From assembly GCF_902806685.2 (NCBI RefSeq), contig NC_048556.1:2108001-2172000 (forward strand): DNA of 64,000 bases, in the 5' to 3' direction. Position numbers and translations under genes: made by a program. Origin of the DNA: Maniola hyperantus (taxonomy: Eukaryota; Arthropoda; Insecta; Lepidoptera; Nymphalidae). Shown here piece by piece: positions 41,492 through 52,932 of the stretch; position 1 is the stretch's first letter, and every line of letters starts with the position of its first letter. The notes beneath the pieces are model-generated. The model did not search any database. It saw only the letters and a list, made by a program, of their open reading frames with translations, and was not told where the DNA came from.

Positions 41492-42304
41492 AACCTGCAT
41501 AATTTAGTAACCTGTTACTTATGGGAACCAAAAAACCAAAAAACTTACCCCCGGCTACCGAATACAAAATGAAGTTTTTTTCGAAAATTTTTGAATATCA
41601 TTACGTCATTGCTATCATGATTACAGTGTGGATGATCGATGATTTATTCCTTTGATCATTTCGGGAGATCGTTGACAGCGAGTTTAAGTCTAATTGATTA
41701 TTTTGTAAAACGATTTCGAATTTCACACTTCCCTGGCTCCTGTTTTGAATATGAATAGTTGGGATTGGATAGGAGGTGAAATCTTTGACAATATTAAGGT
41801 TATCGCACATAACTCAGACTAACGCCGACTTTACTCCGACTTAATTCAAAGTACCTAAAGCATGGAGATTTCGACACCACCCACGTAAGTTGTTGTATCC
41901 CCAAAAAAGCAACTTTTCAGAAGAGCGTTTTAATAGCGTACAAATTGAAATAAAAACTTCATTTTTCAATATATTTTTGTGAAATTCGGTATACGGCTAT
42001 AGTTTTTAGTAATTTTTATTATTCTGAAAAATATTTTATAAAAATTCTCCATATTTCTGAGATTTTGCTCATATAACATTTTACGTGGTGTTTTATTTTT
42101 GAAAATGTTGTATGTGATAATTACAACAGTGTACGCAATGATATTAGAAGAAAATAGGTAGATACGTTATACGCGGACCGCAAGTGGCACGTTAAAACTA
42201 AGCTAATTAGCAAACCTGAGCTCAGTCGCCCGCTGTCGTCGCGCTATCGATGACGTCGTTGATAGTAATGTGTATTTTGTTTTTGTCTCCCAAAACAACC
42301 GAAA
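41492..42304. other. spacer upstream of the THAP exon
   Basis: No recognised repeat. The last ~150 bp before the THAP start is less AT-rich ('gtcgcccgctgtcgtcgcgc') and may hold the 5'UTR and promoter (inference); no TATA box is assigned. Confidence 0.4.
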
Positions 42305-42381
42305 ATGCCGTCGTGTGTGATGAGATTCTGCACAAACTACACAAGCAAGGTTTCCAAAAGTCAAGGAATCACATTTCATTC
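42305..42381 (+). CDS. first coding exon of a THAP zinc-finger protein
   Basis: MPSCVMRFCTNYTSKVSKSQ then GITFHS matches the start of a THAP domain: initiator Met-Pro, Cys-x4-Cys (C4 and C9), an Asn two residues after the second Cys, and a GITFH strand before the usual splice point. The exon ends with a consensus donor (gtaagt) after 25 codons plus two bases. THAP domains are C2CH zinc-dependent DNA-binding modules. They occur in host regulators and in P-element-type transposases, so the gene may be host or transposon-derived. The rest (the His and last Cys ligands, AVPTF box) was not found downstream in this window. Confidence 0.7.
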
Positions 42382-42775
42382 GTAAGTAAAACTATTTCTT
42401 TTATATAATTCGTATTTTTCACTTATTTAACAATAACAAACTCGTGCACGTTCGTGTAAAATGCAACTCATTGCAATTTGTACCTTATGTCACATGCCAT
42501 AAGTACGTATCAAGTTATCGTTGTACGTATTTTAAAGTTTCCGATCAAAGAATATAAAATAAACAGATAGGTCTCTTCTGAGTATTGACAATTCAAATAG
42601 TGTGCATATTTCCTGTTTTAGGGAAGGATAAATTAACTATGGTCTAACATCTTTTTACGGTCCACTGCTGGGTCTCTTCATACAATGAGGGAATTTTGGC
42701 TATGGGTATGTAGATTGTGTAATAGTAAATATTTTCAAAAATAAAAAATATTTTCATTTCACATTTTATTCCTTT
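42382..42775. other. presumed THAP intron start, no exon seen
   Basis: AT-rich. 'cggtccactgctgggtctct' at about 42,660 resembles a LINE tail in reverse. Confidence 0.35.
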
Positions 42776-42867
42776 ACCTACCTTCCCGCGGCTTCGTCCG
42801 CGTAAAATTTAGTAATTTTATTTCGACTTCTTTTCCATCTATGGGAGCCCCCTTTATTTAATTTAAT

Positions 42868-43036
42868 TTAATTTTTATTATTTTTATTATAGCGGCAATA
42901 GAAATACATTCTGTGAAAATTTCAACTATCTACCTATTACGGCTTACGAGATACAGCCCGCTGACAGATGGACGTACAGACAGCGGAGGCTTAGTAATAG
43001 GGTCCCGTTGGCACCCCTTGGGCACGGAACCCTAAA
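42868..43036 (+). repeat. family C variant
   Basis: 'agcggcaatagaaatacatt', 'gcggaggcttagtaataggg' and 'gggcacggaaccct' match 6,690-7,010 in reverse. It sits inside a pair of 'ccgcggcttcgtccgcgt' / 'gcggaaccgcggg' ends (42,780-43,065). Confidence 0.65.
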
Positions 43037-43065
43037 AACGAGCGGAACCGCGGGAAAAAGCTAGT

Positions 43066-43790
43066 TCGTAATATATTAAATACCACAGTATAAGGTTTTT
43101 ATTTTACTATACAACTACAGTGTAGGCATAAATCGGCATTAGCCGAAAAGACTTTACTGTTTTTTTTTTCTTTGGAGTTTCTAGTTTACCGTCTCGTCCC
43201 GTCTCTTTTACGCTCGCATTATTAGGCATATATCCGTCCTTCTTCCACTCTTCTGTGCAGGACGAGGTAGTGCAAAATATAACCGTCTCTTTTTCGTGCG
43301 CAACTGAAGCTGATGTTATTAGTTCACCGTCCTTTACTCTCTGTTGTGTGAGGTTAAAATACTATCTATGCGTTTATGTGTGTTGAGTCTTTCGGCGCTG
43401 ACGCAGCGTGCCATTAATAAACATCGAATTTGATATAAGTAACCTATCTACCTCTTTTTCTTCTAATATCATTGAGTGTACGTCGTTAAAATTGTAAAAA
43501 TAGTGTTGTATGTGTGGTACTATTCATCATATCTATTCATCATTAGCGCGCGTTTACCTCGTTACTCGCAAATTACTCTATTTCGAGCATTCTGAGAAAC
43601 ACATCGCTCATATTGCTCGTGGCTGTAGCAAAAACGAGCAAACTGTCCTCGAACGATAAATCAATTTCAGTTGCGTGTCAAATCCACGCATTAGCGAGCT
43701 CTCCGACAGAGAATAGCTTTACTTTGTTGACTTTAGGTTTAACTCGCTTCATTGTACTGTAACTACGGCATAACTATGAGATGTTAATGC
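43066..43790. other. unassigned spacer
   Basis: No family recognised. It precedes a LINE C-terminus and may be degenerate LINE sequence. Confidence 0.35.
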
Positions 43791-43794
43791 TCCA

Positions 43795-44037
43795 GAACTT
43801 CATAACCAACTGTGTCGCATACGTGTCCCTGAATCCAACAGTAATCTTCGTCCACGAAAATATAAACTTTTCGTGGTCCCACATCATCGCACTATTGCTA
43901 GATCTATGTCACCTATACCCCGTTCATTAGCATCATTCAACGCGCTTTTGGACAATAATGCTCAATGGGACCCATTTAATGATGGGTCTATAATACTGGT
44001 TCGGGAGTTACTGAAGTACGCTGAGAGCATTGCATGA
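43795..44037 (+). pseudogene. LINE reverse transcriptase C-terminus (second jockey/I-like type)
   Basis: 80 open codons to a natural stop: ELHNQLCRIRVPESNSNLRP, KYKLFVVPHHRTIARSMSPI and SLASFNALLDNNAQWDPF. The order basic-VPR/HHRT, PxPRxxxxxNxLL, DxF is typical of the extreme C-terminus of jockey-type LINE polymerases. It differs from the type at 25,215. Upstream RT is absent. Confidence 0.75.
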
Positions 44038-44256
44038 ATATGTCATTCAATGTTCTCAGCGTACATATTCAAAATTCTTTGATCTTTTATCGTTTTGTAT
44101 TTTATGTCTTTTTTCTTGTACCTTTATTTGTATTTAAATTTATTATTAATCATCTAGTTAGTGTAAGTGGCACTGCCGTTCTAATTAGATATAAAATAAA
44201 TAAAATAAAATAAATAAATAAAATAAAATAAAATAACAATATTTTATTTTTATTTG

Positions 44257-44625
44257 AGAGTTCCGTACCTTAAAAGGAACCCTTATAGGGGATCATTTTG
44301 TTGTGTGTCTATCCGTCTGTCCGTCGTGTCTGTCAAGAAAACCTATGGGGTACCTACTTTCCGTTGACTTAGAATCATAAAATTTGGTAGATACTAGATA
44401 GGTACCTAGGTATTTTTTTTAATTCTAAATTTTTTGGGATCTTTTAATCACTGTGTGACTATGTCAGATCCATAATACCCTAATTACACTTCTCTCTATT
44501 TTAACTTAGTACATAAAATTCTTACGTTTCTATTATCCTTAAAATAAATTTAAAAAGAGTTCTCGCGGCTATAGCACAAGTAAAGGAATAAATCCGAAAA
44601 CCGTGAATTTGTGGTTAGGTACATC
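44257..44625 (-). repeat. family C copy
   Basis: 'gagttccgtaccttaaaagg', 'ggatcattttgttgtgtgtc', 'cgttgacttagaatcataaa' and 'aatccgaaaaccgtgaattt'. The far end is missing. Confidence 0.7.
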
Positions 44626-44640
44626 CACATTTTATTTACA

Positions 44641-45245
44641 GCGCCAACCTCTTTCTTATGAGGTCTTGATAATACGAAATATACCTAATAATTTATGATA
44701 CCCCTAAGTTTTCCACCTAATATTATAAGGTCATAATAATTATAGGTATAAAACATAAAATATGAGTTACAGATTATATTTTATCATGCTAACAACGAGC
44801 AGTGTCATATTCGATCGCTACTTACATTTTACGAGCGGTGTCGTGTTACATTTAACTGTCAAGTAGCTAATAAATAACAAGACGTAAGTAACCACCTACC
44901 TACCTATTTAGATATCTGCATTAAGGTGACGCAGGACGCTCGACCGAAATTGGCAGCGCACGTGGGTAACATGTTTGCGAAATCAAGCGCACGAAAAGGG
45001 TTTAGGTAAAGTATTTTTGAGAAAAAACTGCTGAATTTATGTTTGCAAAGTAAAGTTATTTCAACTAATGAATAAATAAACTACGTCTAATGATAAATTG
45101 TTTTAGAATTTTCATATCCTTAATCTTATTTATTTACGCCCAAAGTTGTCATTAATTTAGTGTTAAAATAGGAATCTTTTGGGCCTCGTAACTTTTAAAT
45201 CAATATTTATTTTCAATGTTTTATACATCAATAAACCTAGATAAT
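44641..45245. other. unassigned spacer
   Basis: No gene or family recognised. Confidence 0.4.
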
Positions 45246-45289
45246 GACGAGATTAATCGATATAATTCTTAGTTTTGTGAGTACAATCA

Positions 45290-45426
45290 ATATCAATATC
45301 ATCAATATCAATACTTATAATAAAACTGTAACAGGTCAAATTCTGTACATTGAAGATATTTTGAAATTTTTTTTTCGAGGGCACTCTATAATCGATACTG
45401 AACCCAAAACTGTAATTATTTTCATT

Positions 45427-45463
<37 letters not shown>

Positions 45464-46262
45464 ATCACGGCCGCGCATCACGCTGAAACTACTGAATGGA
45501 TTCCAATGAAACTTGGTACGATTTGAGTTCATACTATGAGGAAGAATATAGGATACTTTTATCCCGAAATTCACCATGGTTCCCGTAGGAGAGGGGATGA
45601 AAGTTAAAATGTATACTGAGTTGTAATTCATTAACGCGTAGTCCGATTTCATTCATTATTTTTTTGTTAGAAAGGGGATATTTTAAAGATTGTTCCGTAA
45701 ATATTTCAAGGTCATCGGTTTTTAACCGACTGTCAAAAAGGAGGTGGTTCTTTTTTCTACATCGATTTTTCGAGGTTTCTGGACCGATTTGCAATTTTGT
45801 TTTTTAAATCAACAAAAAAAGTTTTCGTGGTGGTCACATAAAATATTCTGGATTCAACTCCTTAATCCTGATGCTGCAGGGTTACTGCCCGCCTGAGTTA
45901 TCAAGATTCAGGAAGTGTTCATAGTGAATTCATATTGTAGGTACCAAGTAACGGCTTTATTCTCAGACTTCAAGTCCCAACTCCTCAACCCTGATGATGT
46001 AGGGTACAGCACTCCTAAACTATAACGTTTCAGTAACTGCGGATGATGCAAATTTAATTTAGGTACCAAGCATAGGCTACATCATTGAACTTCGGATCCT
46101 AACTCCTCAATCCTGATGCTGCAAAGAACTAAAGTCCTAAATCGTGGGGATTTTAGAATTTCTGATAGTGAATTGATATTTTAGGTATCAAGCAACGGCT
46201 TCACGATGACACTCCCAGTCCGAAATACTCCACCCGAGCGAAGCCGTGGCGGGTCAGCTAGT
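45290..46262 (+). repeat. family D, longest copy with CTAG-T end
   Basis: Mirror of 5,143-5,950 plus further sequence. TGTC run at about 45,430-45,465, 'gaacccaaaactgtaattat', 'ggttactgcccgcctgagtt', and end 'gaagccgtggcgggtcagct' followed by AGT. Four overlapping ORFs here are repeats of no coding value. Confidence 0.75.
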
Positions 46263-46554
46263 ATCGAATATTGTTGTAATTTCCCTCCTACGTTTGTATG
46301 AAGAAAGCACTGAACTGAGTCCCCTTAAAGTCCAGTTGCACGACAGGCTGTTAAATCGATCGCAATCAACTCTGATTGGTTGACGCTCGCTCACTATTGG
46401 CTACAATTCATTTGCAACAAGAATACCACAAATTCAGCCAATCACAACAACTGTGATTGTAATAATGATTGATGCAGGTTTTACGGAATCGACTGTGTCA
46501 ACTTATCCAATTAAAATGGCGAGTGAGAACGTAAAATGTATAAAATTAAAAATA

Positions 46555-46692
46555 AAAATAAAATAAAATAAAAATCTTTTTTATTCGAATAAACTTTTAC
46601 AAGTACTTTCGAATAGTCGGATGCATCTACCACTGGTTCGGAATGCCTTTCCTACCGAGAAGAACCAGCAAGAAACTCGTATGCATTATACC
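46555..46692. repeat. short dispersed repeat (unnamed)
   Basis: An AAAAT run, 'ttattcgaataaacttttac' and 'accgagaagaaccagcaaga', a phrase common in lepidopteran repeats. Single copy here. Confidence 0.4.
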
Positions 46693-46701
46693 TACCTATT
46701 C

Positions 46702-47009
46702 ATCATGATCAACCCATCACCGGCTCACTACAGAGCACGGGTCTCCTCTCATAGTGAGAAGGGCTTTGGCCATAGGCTACCACGTTGGCCATGTGCGGAT
46801 TGGTAGACTTCACACACCTTTGAGAACATTATGGAGAACTCTCAGGCATGCAGGTTTCCTCACGATGTTTTCCTTCACCGTTTAAACTAGTGATATTTAA
46901 TTATTTAAAACGCACATAATACTCCGAAAAGTTAGAGGTGCGTGCCCGGGATCGAACCCCCGACCTCCGATCAGAAGGCGGACGTCCTACCGACTAGGCT
47001 ATCACAGCG
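46702..47009 (-). repeat. SINE-A, full length
   Basis: 'gatcaacccatcaccggctc' at its 3' end, 'cggatcagaaggcggacgtc'-region B box ('gggatcgaaccccc') and head 'ctaggctatcacag'. It meets SINE-B head to head. Confidence 0.87.
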
Positions 47010-47015
47010 TTTGAC

Positions 47016-47346
47016 GACCTCCCTGGCGCAGTGGTAAGTGCTGTGGTCTTTATTAGTGGAAGGTCCCGGGTTCGACTCCTGGCAGGGATTTGGAATTTTA
47101 TAATTTCTAAATTTCTGGTCTGGTCTGGTGGGAGTCATCGGCCGTGGCTAGTTACCACCCTACCGGCAAAGCCGTGCCGCCAAGCGATTTAGCGTTCCGG
47201 TACGATGCCGTGTAGAAAACAAATGTGTATGGGTTTGATAAAAACTGCCATACTCCTTCCAGGTTAGTCCGCTCCCACCTTAGACTCCATCGTCACTTAC
47301 CATCAGGTGAGATTGCAGTCAAGGGCTAACTTGTATCTGAATAAAA
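47016..47346 (+). repeat. SINE-B, full length
   Basis: 'gacctccctggcgcagtggt', 'cccgggttcgactcctggca', 'taccggcaaagccgtgccgc' and tail 'ctaacttgtatctgaataaa'. Confidence 0.88.
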
Positions 47347-47622
47347 CAAAGACCTACGTATTACTAAAACAATATAGGCACCTACCTAAAACGGGGTAGA
47401 GGTACAGTACCTCACTACACTGATACAAAAAAGCGAGTAAGATGCGCCGGCGCAGCTCGCAGCGAGACGGAGGTCAATCAACTCTGTCCGGTAGCACAGC
47501 AGGATCTATGTTATTGTGTAGTGTTTGTCCACGTTGCGGTTAATGGGTTCGATTCTTTACTAGGTATACATAATATTATCTAATAATCTAATAATATCTT
47601 TCACCGTACTAGCTACCCAACT

Positions 47623-47793
47623 TTTTTTTTTTAAAGAATATTAGCCATATTAAATGACTAATATTCCCCTTTCCTCTCCAACTAAGCGTCAGGCTTGTGC
47701 TAGGAGTAGGTACGACAATAGTGCAACGGGCGGGATTTGAACCGTCGACCTTTCGGTTTTCAGTCCACTCCTATACCGGTTGAGCTATTGAGG
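47623..47793 (-). repeat. SINE-C
   Basis: Poly(T) then 'agaatattagccatattaaa', 'gtgcaacgggcgggatttga' and 'ggttgagctattgaggct', as at 26,318. Confidence 0.85.
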
Positions 47794-48205
47794 CTATAAC
47801 TTAAATAAACTTTGCAACTCACTTCTTGAAAATGTCAGAGAGAACTGCCACTCAGTACACTCATTCAAATACAGAGTGAAACAGTATTACCTATCATTAC
47901 AATAGAGTATTTTATATATTATATGTATTTATATTTTTCATATATTATGTATATAATTATTTGTTATAAGTATTATTATTGTATATAAGTTGATTTGGGT
48001 ATTTATTATAAGATATTTATGTAGTTTATTAGATTCTAGTACCGTAGACCTATTCCACTTCTTGATACGCCTTACTCACAACCTTGAATGGGAAGCTGGA
48101 AGACATCTCTGTTTAGAGATAAGCATTTCTAATGTAACTTAATTTATTATTACTTTGTAACTACAATTTTGGTACATGAAAAATAAAAATAAATAAATAA
48201 ATAAA
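47794..48205. other. unassigned AT-rich spacer
   Basis: Possibly a LINE 3' end ('aactcacttcttgaaaatgt', then 'cactcattcaaatacagagt'), but too degenerate to call. Confidence 0.3.
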
Positions 48206-48214
48206 ATATTATGA

Positions 48215-48330
48215 GTGATCTCCTTGGTGCCATGGAGAGCGCTGTGGGATAAATGTAAGGCCCGGGGATCGATTCCAGGAAGGGACAATTTGGATATTTC
48301 GGATTAGAATTCCGGCAGGGATAATTAATT
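48215..48330 (+). repeat. tRNA-like SINE fragment
   Basis: 'ccttggtgccatggagagcg' and 'ggggatcgattcc' resemble A and B boxes of a SINE-B relative. Confidence 0.45.
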
Positions 48331-48355
48331 GGAAATTTATTACTACCCATTATCA

Positions 48356-48535
48356 GTACCCTTATTATAAATGCGAAAGTGTGTTTGTTTGTTGGTTTGT
48401 CCTTCAATCACGTCGCAACGGTGCAGCGGATTGACGTGATTTTTTGCATGGGTATAGATAATATATAGACCTCGAAAGTGACATAGGCTAGTTTTTATTC
48501 CGGAAAATATAATCCCACGGGATATTAAAGTGAAG
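48356..48535 (+). repeat. family B repeat
   Basis: 'cccttattataaatgcgaaa', 'caatcacgtcgcaacggtgc' and 'cccacgggatatt'. The 3' end is lost. Confidence 0.75.
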
Positions 48536-48562
48536 AATCTAAATCTAATCTAAATAATATGT

Positions 48563-48780
48563 ATAATAGAATAGAATAGAATAGAATAGAATAGAATAGA
48601 ATAATGTTTATTCGAGGTATATAGGTGGTACATGGTGTAGGCAATATCGTCCTGTACAGCAGTGCAACACCTCGAACAGGTAGGCCACTCAGCTTGTGTT
48701 GAGACGTCGGGCCCCTCAGACACAAACCTCTAGAGCAAACATCTGAGGTACCAGACGCCCCAACGCTGATTTTCTTATTT
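48563..48780. repeat. (GAATA)n and attached dispersed repeat
   Basis: An AGAAT pentamer run (48,563-48,605) followed by 'tgtttattcgaggtatatag' and 'tgttgagacgtcgggcccct'. One copy only here. Confidence 0.6.
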
Positions 48781-48807
48781 ATATTAATAATATTATTATT
48801 TATAATA

Positions 48808-49249
48808 TGTATAAAAGGAAAAGAAAAAGACTGACTGACTGACTGACTGATCTATCAACGCAAAGTTCAAACTACCAAACTACCTACTGGACGGATCGGG
48901 CTGAAATTTGGCATGCAGATAGCTACTATGATATTGGCATATATTTTTTTTTTTCGTGAATTTCGTGAATTTATTTATCTTCTCCATAAACGTGACACTG
49001 GCGAAACACTCTGTGCCCAGCTGGCACACCTAAAAGCCAATAATTGGGAATTGAATTGAATTTATTTATTCTTCAAATTTACATTAATATAGAAATAGAG
49101 TAGATTAGTAATAATTAAATAATCAGAATTCACAAGTAATTTAAAGCACTTAATAAGCTAGTGTGCGTGTGCGTGTGTGTATGTGTGCGCGTGTGTGTGT
49201 GTATATATTTGTGTAGTCCACGCGGACGAAGTCGCGAGCGTCAGCTAGT
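48808..49249 (+). repeat. family A copy with an insertion
   Basis: The head (CTGA run, 'gatctatcaacgcaaagttc', 'ggcatgcagatagc') and tail ('gtgtagtccacgcggacgaa', CTAG-T) are separated by about 260 bp of unrelated sequence including a GT run at 49,160-49,205. The normal centre is missing. Confidence 0.7.
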
Positions 49250-49499
49250 ATGTAATAATTATTCGTCTTAGTAAGAGCATTTTGAACCAAAGTAACATGT
49301 ATTTACATAATACTATAAGGGTGAGATCTATAAGCAAAGTCAAAGTGCGCTCTATAGATCTCAGCCTCAGTACCAGGTGTCATGAGGACTCAAAATGCCA
49401 TTGACCTTTTAAATCGGAAGCTCTCTGTAACTTTCTCCTTCCTTATATGCGGGAATGGGATAGATCTGTAGTTAACTGGGTACTGGTTATTGAGTTTTA

Positions 49500-49620
49500 T
49501 TTTTTTAGCAGCAGCAGGCGGGTCACCTGATGTTAAGTGATTACATTTGCAGTAATTAAGGAACCACCAATACGTGGCCAGCCTTTCAGGACTTTGTTGA
49601 TCCGCCCCTTGAATAACCCC
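49500..49620 (-). pseudogene. jockey-like LINE 3' tail
   Basis: 'ggcgggtcacctgatgttaa' and 'gtgattacatttgcagtaat' are the reverse of the tail following 51,184. Confidence 0.6.
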
Positions 49621-49664
49621 ATGTTAACCCCAATAGGCATATTATAATAGTTTATTATAATATC

Positions 49665-49795
49665 AGCCTGCATGTCCGTCCCTGGGATGCAAGCTACCTA
49701 TCTCTTAATCAAATTTCATCAAAATCGGTCAAACGGATGGGCCGTGAAAAGCTAGCAGACAGACAGACACAGTTTAACATTTATAATATGGGTAA
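49665..49795 (-). repeat. family B variant fragment
   Basis: 'aatttcatcaaaatcggtca', 'gatgggccgtgaaaagctag', ACAG run, 'catttataatatgggta'. Confidence 0.65.
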
Positions 49796-49799
49796 GTAG

Positions 49800-50880
49800 T
49801 GTTTAGTATGGATTAATTACAAGAAACAATCAAGAACACTCTTTTTCTAAAGTGACATAACCAAGAATGTTGAAACAGTAAATAATATTATTATATATCA
49901 TGCGATTTCGATGAAGGTGATGTTATTATGATTTTAGGATTAGGTTAGCAGTGATATAATATCTAGGTATAGGTACTTAATTCAAAGGAGATCGCCCGTG
50001 AACGGGCCCTCTTTTGTGGCGTCGTGTCAAAACTTAATTTTTTTTTTAATGTGTTATTTTTTTACGGTTATGTTTTATAACGACTTTATTTCACTCTATT
50101 ATTGAAAATATCCACAATTACAGTTATCGTAAACATGCATTTATTTTGAAGAAGTATTAATTAAATATAACCTCAATATCAGCAATATAAAAAATAAGAT
50201 TTCTTTATAACCAGGGTGAATAAATAGAAATCGTTTGCAGAATATAAAGAGTTAATTATTTGTCTACAAAATAAAGTTAAAACCATGGTGACATAACAAT
50301 TATATTAGGGGGGGCCCAAAGCTCCTAAAAAAATGAGCAATCTCTTTTTTATTAACTTTGAAAAGGTGTGCAAAAAATATAGGTAACCAAAGGCAATCAA
50401 TGCATAGTTAGCAGATTTTTTAGCAATATCAAAATAACGTTAAGTTATGGCCATAGGCCAGGGCCATGGAGTCTTAGTGCTAAAAAATGTTTTCGTTACA
50501 TTTCACCGCGATTAGTAGCCTCATCTGGTAACAGAAGGGCTGGCTCATTTTTTGCGCAACAGATCAGCCTGGCCGTCCAGTTTCACATTTAAAACAAAAA
50601 CAAGAATGTATGACATTAACTCTTGTTCCACAGTAATTAAAGTACATTTTCCAATAAAGCTACTCAACAGACGTCCAGTACTGTACGCCGCGCCGTCAAA
50701 CTTTCTTTAATAACTGTGAAATAACAAACAGAAGTTTCAATTTGCGGCGAGCACAAAGCCCTGGGAGCAGAACAAAACAATAATGTTGAATAGTAAACAG
50801 AAAATGTTTACTATTTCTGTTATTTCCCGTATAAATAGACGATTTGAACGTCGCTAAATTGTTTATTTAAAGGTTTGCGC
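49800..50880. other. unassigned AT-rich region
   Basis: About 1 kb without a match. The end, just before the LINE C-terminus, could be LINE-derived. Confidence 0.35.
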
Positions 50881-50934
50881 ACATTTGAATGTGGAGAAAG
50901 TAGAGCTTCGTTTTAATAAAAAATTATTCATAAG

Positions 50935-51184
50935 TTATGCAACCGCACCGCGCGCCACCGTAAGCAATTTCACCCTCACCACGGGTGTCTGGTGCACTTC
51001 GACCGTCCGCTGTGCCAGATCCTTCTTTCCACGCACATGCAAACTGTGGAACCAACTCCCATCAGTGGTGTTCCCACTAGATTACAACATGGGATTATTC
51101 AAGGGGCGGACCAACAAATTCCTAGAAGGCCGGCAACGCATCGGCGGTTCCTCTGGTGCTGCAAATGTTCATGGGCGGCGGTAA
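50935..51184 (+). pseudogene. jockey-like LINE reverse transcriptase C-terminus
   Basis: RCARSFFPRTCKLWNQLPSV, FPLDYNMGLFKGRTNKFLEG and a final SSGAANVHGRR before the stop. Same protein end type as 25,215 but a different subfamily, followed by its 3'UTR ('gtgacccgcctgctcgtttg') and poly(A). Truncated 5'; the open frame upstream to 50,885 is not clearly LINE. Confidence 0.82.
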
Positions 51185-51269
51185 TCACTTAACATCAGGT
51201 GACCCGCCTGCTCGTTTGCTCGCTATCTCTATTTAAAAAAAAGATGAACATCTTGTTCTATCTTTCAAC

Positions 51270-51460
51270 AGTATCCAACTCCAAGGTGCTGGAGTAGCAA
51301 TCTCGCATCTTAAAGCGCAGCATCAGCAGACCCCCACTACTGGTGGATATATGACATCAAACGAATCACAAGGAATCACTGGATTTAGATGGTGCAAGCA
51401 CGTAGGAGTCTCTACAAGAGATCTAACTACATTGGACTTTGGTTGACGATGATAATGATG
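51270..51460 (+). pseudogene. RTE-clade LINE tail, highly decayed
   Basis: 'caaggtgctggagtagcaat', 'gacatcaaacgaatcacaag' and 'gtctctacaagagatctaac' parallel the 1,843 copy with many changes. Confidence 0.6.
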
Positions 51461-51469
51461 TTGATCCCA

Positions 51470-51831
51470 AACAATAGCTTCCACAAAACGGGTTTTATTG
51501 GTATTTTCTTCATTCAGTTTAACATGTTACATGGTTTTTTTGTATATTATTTGTATACATATTAAGATTTCAAATTTGCATGTCATGGTAATGGCAGATA
51601 GCTCAAAACAAAAACAATTAACCATGTACCGACCTAAAATCAGCAAGACAATGATTTGTATTTGTATTTAATGTGTGCACAACTTTACCACAACACTCTG
51701 TATCAGCGTAGGTCAGGTACATCTGGCGCGCGCCTGTTTTTGTACGAGTTCATTTTTTGTACCGAATGTTTTCGACGCCTGCTCTGCTACTTGTTACTGA
51801 ACTTTGCCATCTATGAAATCACTACCTCACT
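51470..51831. other. unassigned spacer
   Basis: Nothing recognised. Confidence 0.35.
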
Positions 51832-52040
51832 GGCTATTATAAATACGAAAGTGTGTTTGTTTGTTAGTTTATTGGTTTGTCCTTCAATCACGTCGCAACG
51901 GTGCAACGGATTGACGGGATTTTTTGCATGGGTACAGATAAAGACCTGGAGAGTGGCATAGGCTAGACTTTTTATCCCGGAAAATCAAAGAGTTCCCACG
52001 GGATTTTTACAAATATAATTCCACGCGGACGAAGACTAGC
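51832..52040 (+). repeat. family B repeat
   Basis: 'ataaatacgaaagtgtgttt', 'gacctggagagtggcatagg', 'ccacgcggacgaagactagc'. It directly abuts an RTE fragment. Confidence 0.75.
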
Positions 52041-52203
52041 TGGTCACCATTCCAGCACCTTGAGACTCCAACGTCTATGGGTTTCACGAACTATGTGCCC
52101 TGCCCATACCCACTTCAGCTTCGCAACCCGTTGAGCTATGTCGGTTACTCTAGTTCTCCTACGGATCTCCTCATTTCTGATTTGATCACGTAGAGAAACG
52201 TTC
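52040..52203 (-). pseudogene. RTE-clade LINE C-terminal fragment
   Basis: Minus strand gives remnants of NEEIRRRT, DIAQRVAKLKWVWAGHIVR and KVLEW ('cacttcagcttcgcaacccg'). Confidence 0.75.
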
Positions 52204-52580
52204 TCTATGTGATCAACTTTTGATATGCAGGTATTTGAAATTATTTAGAAATTTCCTTGAAGGTAAAAACACTATAAAAATATGAATTATGATAATGCCC
52301 AAAGCTTGCCAAGAAAAAAACATGACACAACCGCGCCATACAAATCTGACCTCATTCAAGATTTCGAGCCAATATCAAAATGTTAAACGAACATGCGAAG
52401 TAGGTCTTCAGTATCACGATTTGCGTCCACATTAACACGTTTAACATCAATGATTATTTGGTCAAAATGAACTTTTTTTGCCATTCCTGTCTGCTTTGTT
52501 AATCATCCTTATTATAGAGTGTATTGTTGATAATTTTATAACGTAAAGTTTTTGAATATCACTTGTTTTAACGATGAAGA
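52204..52580. other. unassigned spacer
   Basis: Nothing recognised. Confidence 0.35.
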
Positions 52581-52581
52581 A

Positions 52582-52932
52582 AAAATTTTACAAAAAAAAT
52601 AAAAACCGACTTCGTTACACAAACACTAAAAATTTAAAAATAATTTAATTTATTACCGAATATATTATTATGTATACAAGAGTTAATATAGTTCCATAAT
52701 AATACTTTTTGGTGCCGGTGCCAATTAGCTTTAGCTGCGCGAATCGTCTAGACTTCATATTTTTATGGGACTCCACAATGGCACCTCATTGGCACCGACC
52801 CCAAAAAATATTATTATGGAACTACATTAACTCTTGTATACATAATATATTCGGTAATAAATTAAATTATTTTTCAATTTTTAGTGTTTGTGTAACGAAG
52901 TCGGTTTTTATTTTTTTTGTAAAAAAATTTTA
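52582..52932. repeat. MITE-5, long palindrome (351 bp)
   Basis: 'aaaaaccgacttcgttacac', 'ttaccgaatatattatt', 'tatacaagagttaatatagt' at the left are mirrored at the right with a few differences. Arms about 145 bp, loop about 60 bp. Another 'gaagtcggttaaaaa' at 53,234 suggests it belongs to a larger element ending near 53,248. Confidence 0.8.

Noticed and set aside
45244..45794. Four overlapping ORFs rich in DRQT/CLSV repeats
   Set aside because: Translations of a TGTC/ACAG tetranucleotide run inside family D.
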